This document shows, piece by piece, positions 21,715 to 58,000 of a stretch of 64,000 nt of DNA. This stretch comes from Heliopora coerulea (Eukaryota; Cnidaria; Anthozoa; Scleralcyonacea; Helioporidae), in assembly GCA_030142905.1 (NCBI GenBank), contig JASJOG010000104.1, positions 707,001 to 771,000 on the forward strand, written 5' to 3'. Each line of letters opens with the position of its first letter. The first letter of the stretch is position 1. The notes beneath the pieces were generated by a model, which searched no databases, was not told the origin of the DNA, and saw only the letters and a program-made list of their open reading frames with translations. Both the position numbers and the translations under genes were made by a program.

Positions 21715-22505
21715 CCAGATTTTTGTATGCCAAGTAATTTTGATTTGAAAGCGTTGGAAAACGACAGTTTTCCTGTGGCATCGTGTAGGGTAGGGACACG
21801 AAGTGAACGTTTCGAGACGGGACGTGGTAATAGTGCGAATGTTGACGGAAACGAGAAGCAGACTAGGTTAAGCCATGCAAGGACGCTTGTCTGTCTGTTT
21901 TACAATGCTTTTACAGCAATTTATCGAATATTTATCGAAACCCATTGTTCACATAAAAGTGGATTATACGAAGCTATACAAAATGCTCACTTCAGATTTT
22001 GTGCTATATAATTTTAGTTGTTTCACGGTGCAGTGGGTATTAATTATTTTGGGTCTTGCCTACTTTAGCGAAAGTTGTTCTGAAAAGAATTCCAATTCGG
22101 ATAGGGAGATTTTGTATTTCAGAGAAGAAAATTCGGAAGTAGAAATTTTGCGTTTCAATTTTTTTTTCTCGTTTATAGTTTTGCTGACTACGTTTTCAAG
22201 CAAGTTTCTTGAATGGCTGTTCTTTACAGTGGGAAAATGGTCCATCCATCGTTGGATTTTCCTAATCCTGCAGTTAGTCAGATCTAAAAGCGACCTACGT
22301 CATCGAGTCACCGCTGAACAAAATCATGCTTTTAGATATTTTTTGTACAAATGTAGGTAGACATGAAGTTACAGTGTGGTGTCAAGTTTACTCTCAAGGC
22401 GTTCTTGGTCCGTCAAGAAGAGACAACGTTGTTATCAATGAGTAATACAGATTTGATTACTTCTTTCTGTACAAGCTGACGAAAATGTTTTGCCTTGTAT
22501 TGGTT

Positions 22506-22511
22506 AATAAA
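22506..22511 (+). terminator. TCEA1: Probable TFIIS polyadenylation signal
   Basis: AATAAA about 790 bases after the stop codon, following AT-rich sequence without other genes. It could be the transcript end; nearer variant signals are not excluded. Confidence 0.4.
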
Positions 22512-22529
22512 GTTTCATTGGGAAACTAA

Positions 22530-24107
22530 GCCAGAACGGGTGGTGTGACACTAATGGCAAAATGAAAATTCATTATTCTGAGCTAACATTGTAATCTCGA
22601 GATATCGTCCCAATTTTGGAAGTCATGCAGTTCTTTAAGTGTTCATACACCGAAAATTAAGCTTGCTTCGTTTCGTAGAACTCTTGAAATGGTTACGGAT
22701 GGCTTTATACAGCTCCCTTCACTTAGCCCAGTTGTACGAAATGTTTTGCTACATCAGACCTACTCAACATTACGACATCACAGGTTCTTTGCGAATCAAG
22801 ATGTAACCATACCTCCCATTCTATTTACGGCAATCAACCAGCCAATCACAATATCCAGTGTCGCAGGCCGCGCTGAGAGAAATCACGGAACGTGTGGACG
22901 AGGATGAGGGCTACGTGCCCAGAGGGAAAAGTTTTCTACCATGTGTATCTCGACTGAGATTAGGATATAGAAAACATTTACCCTGTTTCCACAGAGTTAA
23001 AAGGCGCAAGTGGAAGTCTGAGAGAAGTTGTCGCGGGAGCAGGAGTTAGAAAGATGAGACTGACGCATCTCGCTCAAAACAAGATTCCTTCTCTACAACG
23101 GTTTGCGTCGACATTATTTTGGTTGCCTTGCAAGGGTTGGCTCTTTCACGGTTTTAACACGGGTGCCTCAGAACAAATAACTGGAGCGACAATAAAACTC
23201 GGTCTGATTCAAAACAACGTAGATTCCCGATGATAGATTTCTTTCTAATTAAAAAAAAAAAAAACAAGCAAAGTTCCATCTCATGCATCCCAGTGATGAG
23301 CTCGAATAACCATAAGAAAATGTTTTGTTGTGTAATGTCTCTGGTACTAGTACTGGTGAACACTTCGTGCGTGTGACGTAAAAATATCTAAAATTATATG
23401 TTCCAGTAATGTTCGCGGTGCGTGGCTCTTTTAAGGAGACTCGGCATGAAGTTGACGCAGCAAGGCCATTCTTCGACTTTGGAGTTCACTTTCGCTCTCA
23501 CTTGATGACGTATCCCAGCCGGTCTAAATGTGAAAAAAAAAAACCCAAAAAAACAAAACACTTAAAAAGAGGCGACGTTATCCCCATTCCCCACAGATGA
23601 GTATTATTGCATCAACTACTTCAGTAATGTCTGAGACTACCACGTTCGTGAGGGGTTTGCTAAAACGGCATTTCTCATGAAAGATTAAGTTTTACCATTT
23701 GAGCAAAACCACACATCACTGAAGTTACAACGAATTACAGAAGTTCTTGTCCACCCCTGGATGGCTGAACTTTACCAAAGCAGTTCGTTTAATTCAATGA
23801 CCGACAATACTCCTAGTTCTGACGGCCAACGTTGAGAAAACGTAGGAAATTCAGGGTAACTTAGGCTCAGTTCACATGTCAAACTTTTCATCTGCAGAAT
23901 CAACTGCAAACCAGTTTGAAGAATGGATCTTGCTTATTAACATTAGATTCGGCACATGGAAAGTTCGACGTTTGAACTGGGGCCTTGTTGTGCACAACAA
24001 GTACGAAATCGAGTATTTTTTGGGACTTGAAATTAATTATTCCTTTTTTATTATTGATCAAGTCTCTCCTCGCGGGAGATCCCTTTGGCGAGTAAAGTCG
24101 TCTGGCG
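22530..24107. other. Intergenic between convergent TFIIS and PRPF40
   Basis: I searched this stretch on the minus strand for the PRPF40 terminal exon and did not find it. Several open frames (for example 22689-22907 and 23409-23600) lack splice or domain support. Confidence 0.4.
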
Positions 24108-40293
<16,186 letters not shown>

Positions 40294-41413
40294 AACCAGT
40301 CTTAAAGCTTGATGTTTTGTACTCTATGTAAAACCATACCTAAAAAGACAGTTATAAAATAAGCGTAGAGGTTTGCAGAGGTTTGTTGTACTGTTGCAGA
40401 GGTTTTTCTCACACAAAGCCGGAGAGCTTGCAGTTATTTCAAGTGAAGTGTAAAAATGAAAGAAAACCTCAACTTACAAGAAATAAAACGTAGCCTTCTT
40501 CTTTCTTCGTTTTATTCAGTGCAGTTTTATTCAAAGCAGTTTCGACGTTTGCCAAGTCAATACTTAACCACGTGAAACAAAATCTTATCCAAAGTCACTA
40601 AAGGACGACCATTTTGTATGGCGTGCAAAACGCAAGAGCATGGAAACTACTTTTGAACTGCTTTTGAATTCTACATTTTCGCATCCCTCAACAGAACAAG
40701 GTACAAAATTAGTTTATTTCGATCCAGACAGTTAGTTTCGTTTGTGTATTCATGTTTTCAAGAATGCGGAATCTTGGCCGGGGTTGCTTGACACTATTTT
40801 AGAGACACAAGCATGACTTCATTTAAGCCAATGAAAGGTTTCCATTAGAGTCTCAAATACTTATGGGTTGATTGGCGAGATTCTGCGATTCTTGTACACT
40901 TCTCCGGGAAGCTTTGTAGAGCCAGCCGTAATGTCTTCACGAATGAAGAGAGGTGGGTTCAGGGACCTATATATAACGATACTTAATATTGTAACCCTTA
41001 TACAGTGCATGGGCAGCTTACCCACTGTACTCTCCTCATTCCCCGCGCGGCACTTCTGTTGATAATCTTGGGTATCAACCGTGGAGAACGTGGGTTATCA
41101 AATAACCTTGTTTACGCTGACGGATGGACAATTGTGCAAATTTTGATGGTTCATTCTCTACCGACGTGCTTTTTGGTTTGTTTACACGTTGAATTAAGAG
41201 GGCGCCACTATGCTTGGTGTTCGAATTACAGGATTATCAGGGTAGTGGAAATAAAGTAATAAATAATAGAACACGATTAAACCTTTAGTACAGTGTGGCT
41301 TAGTGTAAAGTTTTGTCAACACTTTAATATAGAAGATATATAAGATACATAAGATAAACTATGGCCTTTTGTGAAAGATACAGTGTGGCTTTGCTTGAGA
41401 TAGGCGAACAAGC
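40294..41413. promoter_or_regulatory. Divergent promoter region, PRPF40 (-) / TIR-SAM gene (+)
   Basis: No gene is confirmed here. On the plus strand 40640-40700 reads as a possible first exon (ATG, 20 codons, then a GTACAA donor in phase 1), but I found no matching acceptor. The 5' leader of PRPF40 must lie upstream of 40293 on the minus strand. No TATA box is obvious. Confidence 0.35.
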
Positions 41414-44400
41414 ATGTCGGAAATTCTGCAAAATGTTTTTCAGGTAATTTCTGATAGTATGGAGGAAGAACAACCAAATAAAACACGCCAAAATTCAACA
41501 GAAGTCACTTCAGATCACACAGACAAAACGAAGTCTGGCTGCTCTTTGATCGCAGATTTGGAGGTCAAACAAAGTTCCGCTGACGTTCAAGGCAGTATTT
41601 GTTCCTCGATTGATTTGGTTGATATTATTCGACAAAAGTACAAAAAGAAAGGAATTCTTGTATCATATGATATTAGAGGAACTTTTACATTAAAGAGACT
41701 GGTCAGTAAGACTGTGAAAGAACTAAAGGATCTTGGTTTTCAAGATGACATCTGGTTCGACAAAGATGAGGGTAAACCGCGGTCAAGTTGGTCTTTCGCA
41801 CAAAGGCTAGAGGTGGCTGAAGAATGCAATGGCGCTATCGTATTTCTCTCTGACAGCTACTTCCTCACTGCGCCAAGCAAATATGAAGCCAACGTTTTTA
41901 AACAAAGAGCTCAAAACAAGGAAATAAATCCGAACGGAAATCCTTTTCGAGTTTTCGTCGTGAAGTGTGCAGTGGTAAGTTCTGAAGAGTTTGAAATGTA
42001 CCCTACTCACGTCGACCTTACTTCAACAAAAATTTCCCAAGCAAGTGTGGCCGAGAAAGCTTCTACAATTGTCGGGATATTGAGTGTACCACTGGAGAGC
42101 TGCGTGACTTTCACGACGAAACTTTACCATGAATTTTCTCAAGTCAAGGGCATTCCAGAACATGTCAGATATGACAGGAAGAGCGTGAACGATTGGGACA
42201 CTTGTGACGTTCAAGACTGGCTGTATTCATTGAGAGTCCTTGAGAGGTACAGAATGAGTTTCGAAGAGGCTGAAGTAGATGGTTACTTACTGGAAAGTTT
42301 AACGGAAGAAGATATGATTGAGTTCCTTAATGTGGACAGCAAGTTGAGCCGACAGAAAATTGTACTAAATTTGAAAAGAATTTTAGATAAGGAAAAATTG
42401 GAAAGTTGGGATGAACGTTGTCAGTCAAGGAAAATAAGGGACAGTAATGTTTATTTGATCTGTGATCCAAACGATGTCTGGATTGCTGAGTTCATTAAGT
42501 CTGATCTTATGAAGACTGGAATCATGGTAAGCGAATGGCAACAAGCAGTAAAGTAGAAGAGTGACTAGAGTGGGGGAACTGGGCCCCGTTCCTGAAACCA
42601 AACTTGAATTTTCCCTCAGAAAATGATTGCTTAAAATGTTTGTCGCAAAAACGTTTCTCAATAATTTCTGGGGAGAATGTAGAGTTGAACCTATTTTAAC
42701 TTCCGAGCAAAGAGAAGTATTTTTGGCTTAAAAAAACACGAGACTACGCATGCCCAGAAGTTATTTCACGAGCAACTTTTCGCATTTCAGCAGAAAGATA
42801 CTGACGGAAAATTGGTCGCGAAAAGGATGAACAAAAACTTTTCTTGTTTACAAAAATTGCAAGCTCCAGTATCAACGAAATTATACCAAAAACTGTTCAT
42901 AAGATGGACATTTTGTGGCCAAATTTTGTGGCCATCATGTCACAATACAAAACAAAGTCCGAAGATCAGCATCTTGAGAAATCCAGGATATGGATTGAAA
43001 CAAGATGAGAAATGAGTTTGTGATATTTCGATTTTATTACAAAATCATCATTCTTGATCGTGTATTTGAACACAATCTCTTATTTGGATGATGATTTTGT
43101 AATAAAATCGAAATATCACAAACTCATTTCTCGTCTTGTTTCAATCCATATCTTGGATTTCTCAAGATGCTGATCTTCGGATTATGTTTTGTTTTATATT
43201 TTTTTCAAATTGTCAGCTGGTATTAGTTTTTATGTCACAATACCCTCTCCTTTTTCGTGTTTGCGTCAATCATGGCCACCTCTAATCAACTTCATTTATC
43301 ATAGGTTTTGAAGTCGTTCACACGTTGAATTTTCGGCCTCAGTTCATATCATTTGTTCCTCTGGAGGGTTCCTTCTCTTGAGAATTTAGTTTTGCACCAG
43401 TGCTTGTAAGAGACAGCTAAAACACAATTTATCATTGCTATTTCCAGGGTTTTCAACCGATAGTTTCGACAAAAATGTTTAGTCAAATTTGCTACCTGAT
43501 AAACTGGTATTGGTCACCGTCATAATTTTTAGTTACCTAGTTTATCGTTGACTTTGTCGGCGATCAAACGTTTTTATAATCAAAATTTACAAGTAAAAAG
43601 TAGCTTTATTATTTGAAAATGGCTAAAAAAATGTTTGTTATCGTTCCTGGTTTTGATTCTGCTTTCTTTCAGGTCCACTGGCATCAGAGTTTCGGTTCTT
43701 CAGAAGAAATATCTTTGCAGTCTAAATCTAACGCCAGATATTTGGCCGAAGCGGCTATGGTGATCTTCGTCATGACTTCATCTACTGAGAAGTCAAATTT
43801 TATTTTCAGAGAGCTATCTTTTGTAGCTTGGTTAGGCAAACCAATCATAACAGCTGTCTTCAGAAATTCGTGGAAGACATCGAGGCATTCTTTGAAAGCC
43901 ATTATTGGTAAGAAGTCTGCAATCAGTTTTGAAAGGAACCGATGCTTGGATGGACTGGAGATTCTAAGATATCATGTGACGCCAAGCCGTTGCCAGCCCA
44001 GAGCAAAACTGCATCAACAATACACTCACAAGGTGCTCAATGGAATCAAGCCGCTAGAAAGTCTGGTCTCTGAAATAGAAGGTAATTGAAATAGATTTCC
44101 GCAATCTCGTCCCCAGGGCTTTCACGGGTTGCGTTTTGCCACCGTGCAACCCATGAAAATCCTGTGCACAGGATTGATGCTTCGATTATTTAATAAAGGT
44201 CAGCATTCTTTCTCTGAATGTGAATTGGGTTTCCTCAATATTTCTGCTGAGGCGACGTCTCCAAAGATGGACGCCATAGAATAAAAATATTTTTGGAGAG
44301 GTATGCATATTATCCTCTGCCTGAAATGTGGATGTAAATGGCTATTAATCGTGTCGCCGTAAATGAAATGTTTGAAACTTTTTTATTTTATTATTGAATT

Positions 44401-44963
44401 AATCCTCGTTTTCTAAATAGACATTGCCTATATTTTCAGGTTTAGAGGTGAATCCAGAAGTAGAACGACCAAAGGTTTTCTTAAGTAACCACTGGGACAT
44501 GCAAAACAAGGTTGGAAGAATCAAAGAGTTTCTTGATCGTCATGGCTGTGAGTCCTGGATTGACGCGGGTAGAGCAATGGCCGTGAGCTTAGCCAGGCCT
44601 TGGGAATATCACATATGTGGCACCCACACGCAAACGGGGAACGCGGGAGTATTTATTCAAGAACAAATGTCGTGTTCCACGGTTGTTGTGATGTGTATCA
44701 CTCAAAAGTATTTGCATTCTGACAATTTTATTAAGGACACACAGCTGGCTCAACTTCACAAAAAACCAGTGATTCCGGTCTTATTGCAGTGGTGTGCACG
44801 TCCTCTTGACAGAGTGACTACTGTTGCTAAGAAACTAGAGATATCTTGTGGCGTGATAGATATGTACAATGAACAACTTTTTAGAAGGAACTTGCCTGAG
44901 CTGGTAAACCTGATAATGAGAGTAAGGCCGAGGTACTCGTTAAAACATAAGAATGTTCCGTAG
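41414..44963 (+). CDS. TIR-SAM-TIR-TIR protein, 681 aa, 3 exons
   Basis: Exons: 41414-42526, 43673-44081, 44440-44963; phases 0 and 1 join cleanly at GT-AG introns. Residues about 78-225 form a first TIR/SEFIR-like domain (GILVSYD, IWFDKDEG, AIVFLSDSYF). Residues 258-325 form a SAM domain (DVQDWLYSL, DGYLLESLTEEDM). Residues 344-490 form a second TIR-like domain (SNVYLICDPND, AMVIFVMTSS, FIFRELSFVAWLGKPII). Residues 518-670 form a third, clear TIR (KVFLSNHWD, CESWIDAG, TVVVMCITQKYL, KKPVIPVLLQW). SAM mediates oligomerisation and TIRs signal or cleave NAD+, as in SARM1. Glu418 of TIR2 falls where TIR NADases carry the catalytic Glu; TIR3 has Asp607 there. No signal peptide or membrane segment, so cytosolic. 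An innate-immune or NAD-sensing role is inferred. Confidence 0.8.
42950..43190. repeat. Hairpin in intron 1 of the TIR gene
   Basis: Arms of about 110 bases (GATGAGAAATGAGTTTGTGA and complement). Both arms keep stem II GAUUUU/AAAAUC plus GAA-AUAU-C-AC of the hammerhead-like unit, but the CUGAUGA part has changed to GGAUGA or GAAUGA, so both copies look inactive. Confidence 0.85.
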
Positions 44964-45645
44964 TTGAAGATAAATACACCATGCATCAGCAGGACGAAAA
45001 ATAGTTAACCTAGTATCATATTTTGGCATCATACCTTTCAGAAAAGTGTTTATTCTAAACAAGTTTATAAAATTCCTGCATGGTTTGAGATCTTCTCGAG
45101 TTGGTAAGACCTTCACGTTACCAAGTAGTTATCACAAGCACACGGACTGCGGACCTATTTTTTCCCGACGCGATGCGCTGTAAGCCAATTAAAAAAAACA
45201 AACGCGAACTCTTTATAACGAGCGTGTCATTTAACTAAATCAAAAATCAGATACCTACGTTATCTCATTTTGTTTTGTCAACTCAGAGCGGTTTTGAGAA
45301 TTAAGATTGTCTGAATCAACCCTAGTGTTACTTCATGGGTCATCCTGTCTATAAAACCGTTTGATTGAAATCAGAACCCCACAGTCAAAATGCAATGTAG
45401 CTTATTTATAACATCACTATGACTTGCTGTTTAAAATAAGTATTTTACAACAGTATGGCATTAAATTTATCCTCCGTATTAGCACAACTTTAGTGTCCTC
45501 TATGACACTCTGTGCATTCGACGTGATGCATCAATGTCAGTTGCTGTGGCTAAAACCAAACTGCTGAATTTAATTCTCACTTGAAGCCAGTCGATTGAGA
45601 GCCATCTGTATACGATATCATCAAAATATCTTTATTCTCAGGATA
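44964..45645. other. Intergenic between convergent TIR gene and KAT8
   Basis: No exon-like sequence seen. A minus-strand AATAAA (45631-45636 as TTTATT) lies 10 bases past the KAT8 stop and may be part of its 3' end. Confidence 0.4.
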
Positions 45646-52829
<7,184 letters not shown>

Positions 52830-54451
52830 GTATTAAGTACTGCCTCGCTATTGTCCTGAACGTCATGCGAACGCTGACAGATCTTATTTCCCAATCCCAT
52901 CACTCAAAATCAGATACATTTGCACAATTTAATATTTGGATCTTATTTAGACCCATTCTTCGGCATTGAATCTCCTTGGTTAACAAATTAATAGTTATTG
53001 ATTCTGAGAAATACGAAAAGCTATCCATGTTTTAACGTGAGTGATTTTGAAGGGTCTTGTTAGCTGTTTTGGGTGATTTTGAAGGTACTTGATCGCTGAA
53101 ATGAAAAAACAAAATATTGCTGACTATGGAAGATGCTCAAACTAGCAAACAGATGGTTCAAATTGGGTTCACAGCCATTGCAAATGCAGGCACAGTTTTG
53201 AAATGAAAGTATATGTGTCATAAAACAGGAGCAGGTTCAGCAGCCATATGCCTAAGGGTTTGGCCCCCTAAAAATGCCAATAAAAAAGAATTAGGAATCT
53301 TGTTTATCATTTTTATTAGCTTAAGTTTTGTGAAATTTTTTGATAATCCTCTTGAAAAATTTACAAAAAACTTCAGTGGTTTACCGTCTCTTAAAAATCA
53401 TGACAGTCTATACCTCCTGAAAGGCAGCTTCTCTCCTGTAAAATCCAGTTTATTTGCATCCAAATTAGTCTTAGGGAGTGCAGGGCAAAATTTTAAGGGG
53501 TCTAAAGATCTTCGTAATATTGGAAGGCATCCTCTGCTGCAAATTTCTTAAAGTAAGACTTCTAAGATTGCTTGATATGATAACTAGAAACAAAAAAGCA
53601 AGTTTGGAGAAAAACTGAGAATGTATAAAGTCTCTCAGCTCCCTGTAGAGTTTATCATTCCTGTCTCAAATGCTTCAGGCAACTTTGAGTCATCATTTGT
53701 AAATGGGGCATTTTGTCAGACAACTAACTAGTGTGGAACCACACACCACTTTGAATCATGTCATTTATAAATGGGGCATTTTGTCAGACAACTAACTAGT
53801 GTGGGACCACACACCACTTTGAATCATGTCATTTATAAATGGGGCATTTTGTCAGACAACTAACTAGTGTGGGACCACACACCAAGCATGTACTCCTGAC
53901 AATTGCCATATTCATTTTTAATTTTCAACCAAGGATAATGTGTTATGCTGATAGACAACTGCATGGCCAGAGATTGAGGGAAGTTTAATGAGGGTAACTG
54001 TCAATTTACATAATAGCTTGTCATGTAATAAATAACGAGAGTCTTGCATTATGTGTAAAGACATTCTTTCTCTATTGTCTCTTTTGAGTTCAAAAGGGTA
54101 TAAAAATTTGAATAAGAAAGATAGTTGACATGGTATTTTGATCATGGTTGCCACTGTGATTTATTACCCAATATTACACAGCTCATCTTCAGAGATTATC
54201 TAGTTAAGTTTTTGAAAGTATGACCTTTTAGGAAGTTTTGCTCTTTCAGAGTAGATTTCAAAGAGTGAAAACCAGAAGACAGTTTAATTCCTGCAGCTCA
54301 TTAATCAGTCTGCAGGTGTCATTTGATATAAAATACTATTACAATGTATCCTTAGCATTGGGTTAAAGACTTGTTAAAGTTAGAATTAGAACTGGGAAGA
54401 CTTCATCTCCAGATGAAATGTAAGCCAAAGTTTGCTACTTTCTTGTCAAAT
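52830..54451. other. Upstream of KAT8; mostly non-coding
   Basis: It includes the KAT8 promoter side and a 113-residue open frame (53213-53551, plus) that I do not recognise. Apart from the tandem repeat at 53701 I find no supported feature. Confidence 0.4.
53701..53884. repeat. 68-base tandem repeat, about 2.7 copies
   Basis: Units begin AAATGGGGCATTTTGTCAGA at 53701, 53769 and 53837 with only a few differences. The last unit is cut short. Confidence 0.9.
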
Positions 54452-54818
54452 TCAGTCTCCAGAACTGTTTTGAGCTTTTTGTTTCGCGATAATTTCGCAG
54501 GTGTTTGCCTACAAGAATGTAAAGTATTGAATGCATTGTTTGTTCCAGCTACCTGGCTTCTTGTTGTTAATAATTAATTATGATCATGAAAGAGAATAAT
54601 TTTCCCGATGCCAAAAATAATTAATACCGTCCTTTCTATCTGAAATTTACTGAAAGGAAAATCAGATTTATTATATCCATTATACATACTTGCTTAGAAC
54701 TTCGCCGAAAAATGCTCTGAGTCCCTTCAACTCGACGCATTTCAATGACCAAAGAAAACGCGGACCACAGCCTATTGAGTGTGTCAGCCTCAACTTCATT
54801 CTTTTGATATTTATTCAA
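54452..54818 (-). CDS. Possible small gene, two 3' exons, unknown function
   Basis: Exon 54818-54690 (43 codons, acceptor TTTTAG, donor GTATGT) and exon 54508-54452 (18 codons and a TGA stop, acceptor TTGTAG) join in frame. The peptide has LNRLWSAFSLVIEMRRVEGT followed by a basic Ser-rich stretch, and ends QNSSGD. I do not recognise it. A first exon could be 55082-55044 on the same strand (ATG, KVETTKFELTYK, weak GTTCTT donor), which would overlap exon 1 of the plus-strand zinc-finger gene. Splice signals and frame give moderate support only. Confidence 0.35.
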
Positions 54819-55039
54819 CTAAAACAAAGGCCTTTGAAAGCGGCTTTGCTTTTATCCTGAATACAATTGAAGAAAAAGAATGCGAATTTATTGGTCAATG
54901 GTGACACATGTAACTTTAGACTTGAGGAGTTGTCTTTCGCTTAAAAAAATAGGGCTAAAATCTTTGCATAATTAGTATAATCTCGAAACTAACAGGACCA
55001 CAGTGGGCGCACTTTTCTGTTATTCCCAACCTTGTTGAA

Positions 55040-58000
55040 ATGAAAGAACCTTGTAGGTGAGTTCAAATTTCGTCGTTTCGACTTTCATCTCTGATGCTTG
55101 ACGCTCGCTTGACCAGTTGGCAACCAAGTACTGTTGCTTATAGTTCGTGCTTTTTATTAAAAGACGCCAGTACTAGACCGTATCGTTCGCGAAGGTGTAG
55201 TTACCGATTACTCGTGGTTCGTTATTTTCGCTTGATTTTTCAGACGTGAAAATCTCCATTCTATCATCTCAAAAATCTCAGGGAACGTGGAAGCAAGCCA
55301 TCCAGAAGAGGTACTGTTAACTTTAAATTTTACGACCAGGGAAAAACACTTCTGTGCTTTCCGCTCGCTCCGTAACATCGGAAGTCCATAAGTTCAGACG
55401 TAGGTAACACAATTCCTCAGACGAAAAAAACTTTCTGAGATAGACTGAAACCGGAGTGTAAACATGATGAATGGCCGTTTTGCTCCTTCCGTTGAGAAGC
55501 ACTTAAGTTTAATGATTTTGTAAGCGCTTGAGAGTTGGTCTTGGATAGTTTGTGAAGTCCTTCACTTTTGGAGAACCTCGTATCCGTAGTTGACGACGAA
55601 TTCATCAATGTTTTAATTATAAATCTCGAAGACTCCCTTGAATGCTTTCTTGTGCACCGTTTAATGGCATTTGAGCTTAATCCAAGCATGCACTTCGGTT
55701 GTGTGATAGAATATTACTGTGTAAACACTGTGAAATGTAGAGTCGTCTGTTTTCCACTTGGAAAAGATCGACTAGTCACAGAGTACACAAAGCAGCATTA
55801 TGTAGAATTTTCTGCATTGTGATTGAGGAACCTTAATTCAGGTCTGGACATGAAATACTTACAGTAATACGGAATGAAATGAAGCCAATTCAGTTTGCCT
55901 AATAGCATCACAGTACATTACCGTTCAGCAAGTCTCGGTTCCTTCTAGGAAAGAAGAGCTCATTGGCGTTAAATGTAGAGGTATTTATTTCTGGTTTCTG
56001 AGAATTTGTGTGGTTCTTATTTCTGCAAAATTAAATAGAATTTATAAAACTTGCTTTAACGCTTCAGGCTTTCCAACTCTAGAGGCATTCAAAATCTGCA
56101 TAAAAAAGATTCCATTAAAAATCCTGGGGTTTTCAAAATTCACCAAAAAGTATTTAAAATAATGCAAAAAGAAGAAAAGCAATTCTCATTTTATAACAAT
56201 CTTTGGTTGCACATGTAATTTTTGGCAATGAATAATTACAAATTTCTTGGCTGGCAAGTTCCATGAAATAATTTCCCTGAATTGCAAAATATGTACATTT
56301 TTTGTAACATTCATGTTGTACGTTGAATAATATTCAACAATAGTATTACACAGTAGATGGGCAAGTTTTCTTTGTGTGGTTCTCTGAGTGCTAAGGCAAT
56401 AATTTTGTTGCAGTGAAGTTTATAAATGCTGTATACGTTTCAAGCCTAGGGAGGGATGGAAAGATGTTAAATCCTGCCTCTTGTGAATTTTTTCATGTAA
56501 TGAATTGTTTGATTTATTTGAGAGTTTATAAATGCTTTATAATGATATTGAATGAACAAGTGCATTTTTATTATTTAGGAGGGTACTGTGGGTGAGCAAA
56601 ATAATTCTGGGTAAGTTGTTTGAACATTTATATTAAGTAGTGAAAAAAGATTTCATTGGGGTAGATGTTCTCACCACAATCTGATCAATGTCTGACCAAT
56701 TAAAATTTAATTTGCATTTACTGTAAAATGGTACTAACAGACCATGGAAGGGGATAGATTACTTTATTTATACATGCTAGCCACTTCACCAGAATGTTTG
56801 ATATCCAAGTGGGGTGCATAATTTCTATTATTATGTAGTCTTGATGCTATCTCAATTTTGACTGGTGACAAATAGACAATAAAGTGTTGATGACGTAAAA
56901 TTATTACTGGAATATGATATCAGCAGACTTTGGTTTTAGACATAAAGATGTTATACCATATTTGCATCACTGATCTTTGTTCTGCATGGCTGCCATTAAA
57001 TTTGTTCACATAGTAGCATCTTTATGGGTGTATGTTAAAATTGTGCAGTAAAATAATTGTTAAATTCAATTTTCACACAACAGTAAGAATGATCAAGGCT
57101 TTGGTTTGTTAAATGGCCCATTTATATGTTGATATTATTGTCTTGTACAATTGTTCATCTTGGTGTATGCAATGTTGTCTTAGGAGTACAATTCCTGCTT
57201 ATGATCATCTCAATACAGTGGAGCCTTGCTATAATGTGGTATTTGGGGTCCATTGTAAATGACTGCATTATAGCTGAAGCACGTTATATCAAAATGTATC
57301 AAATTCTCGTACGATTCAGCCCATTTCAATGTTGTTTCGATGCATTGCACCACAGCTTTCATTGATGGCATCAGTTCTGGTTCCTCATTGTCGTCATCAT
57401 CGTCACTTTCTAGTTCTGATTGTGGTTCTTGTTGAGCACTGAAAGTGATCTTGTCCTCTGTCAATTTGGATGACACTGGTTCATTCTCGTCAACATTAAT
57501 CCAGGCGTTCACCTCTTCAAACAAGGTTTGTAAATCAGGTTAGTGATTGAGAAATTTGGGGTCCAAAGATTTACCGCATTACACCGAGTCACACACTATA
57601 CCGATGCGTGTTATAGCAAGGCTCCACTGTACATCCTGAAGATTCTGGAGACTTAATTGTACACATCACAATGAACAGCTGTATATGACAATTGTATTGT
57701 GTACATCAGGCCTTATTCACTTCAGGTTTCTGCTCTGGCAGATAATGTACTGGTAATACAAACCTCATCTTTTGTAATCCACACTATCATCCTCAACTTC
57801 CACCAATACTTGATTTACTAAATTTATAATGTTCACAATTGTGAATAATTTAAGTTATGTTATTACCAATATGTTTTGAAAGAAGAAATGTTGTTGTTGA
57901 ATAAATACAAAGAATCACTGTTACCAACTTAGTCTGAAGAATTCAGAATTTTCAGTTCATTATAAGTTATCTTTTCAAGATTTTAGTTATCAGGCAGATC

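Noticed and set aside
21875..22360. 161-residue frame after TFIIS
   Set aside because: Low-complexity hydrophobic composition with no splice or domain support; it lies in the likely TFIIS 3' UTR.
22530..24107. PRPF40 terminal exon
   Set aside because: I looked for the conserved end (acidic block then EGELEKRRR-type residues) on the minus strand and found no match.
40640..40700. Possible first exon (ATG plus 20 codons and a donor)
   Set aside because: No acceptor in the right phase before the TIR gene, whose own ATG at 41414 opens a clean exon.
53213..53551. 113-residue plus-strand frame between KAT8 and the zinc-finger gene
   Set aside because: No recognisable domain, no splice sites, and AT-rich codon content like the surrounding intergenic DNA.
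57216..57629. Exon of a host gene (acidic minus-strand frame)
   Set aside because: It is bounded by TIRs with TA flanks and matches a pogo-type transposase C terminus.
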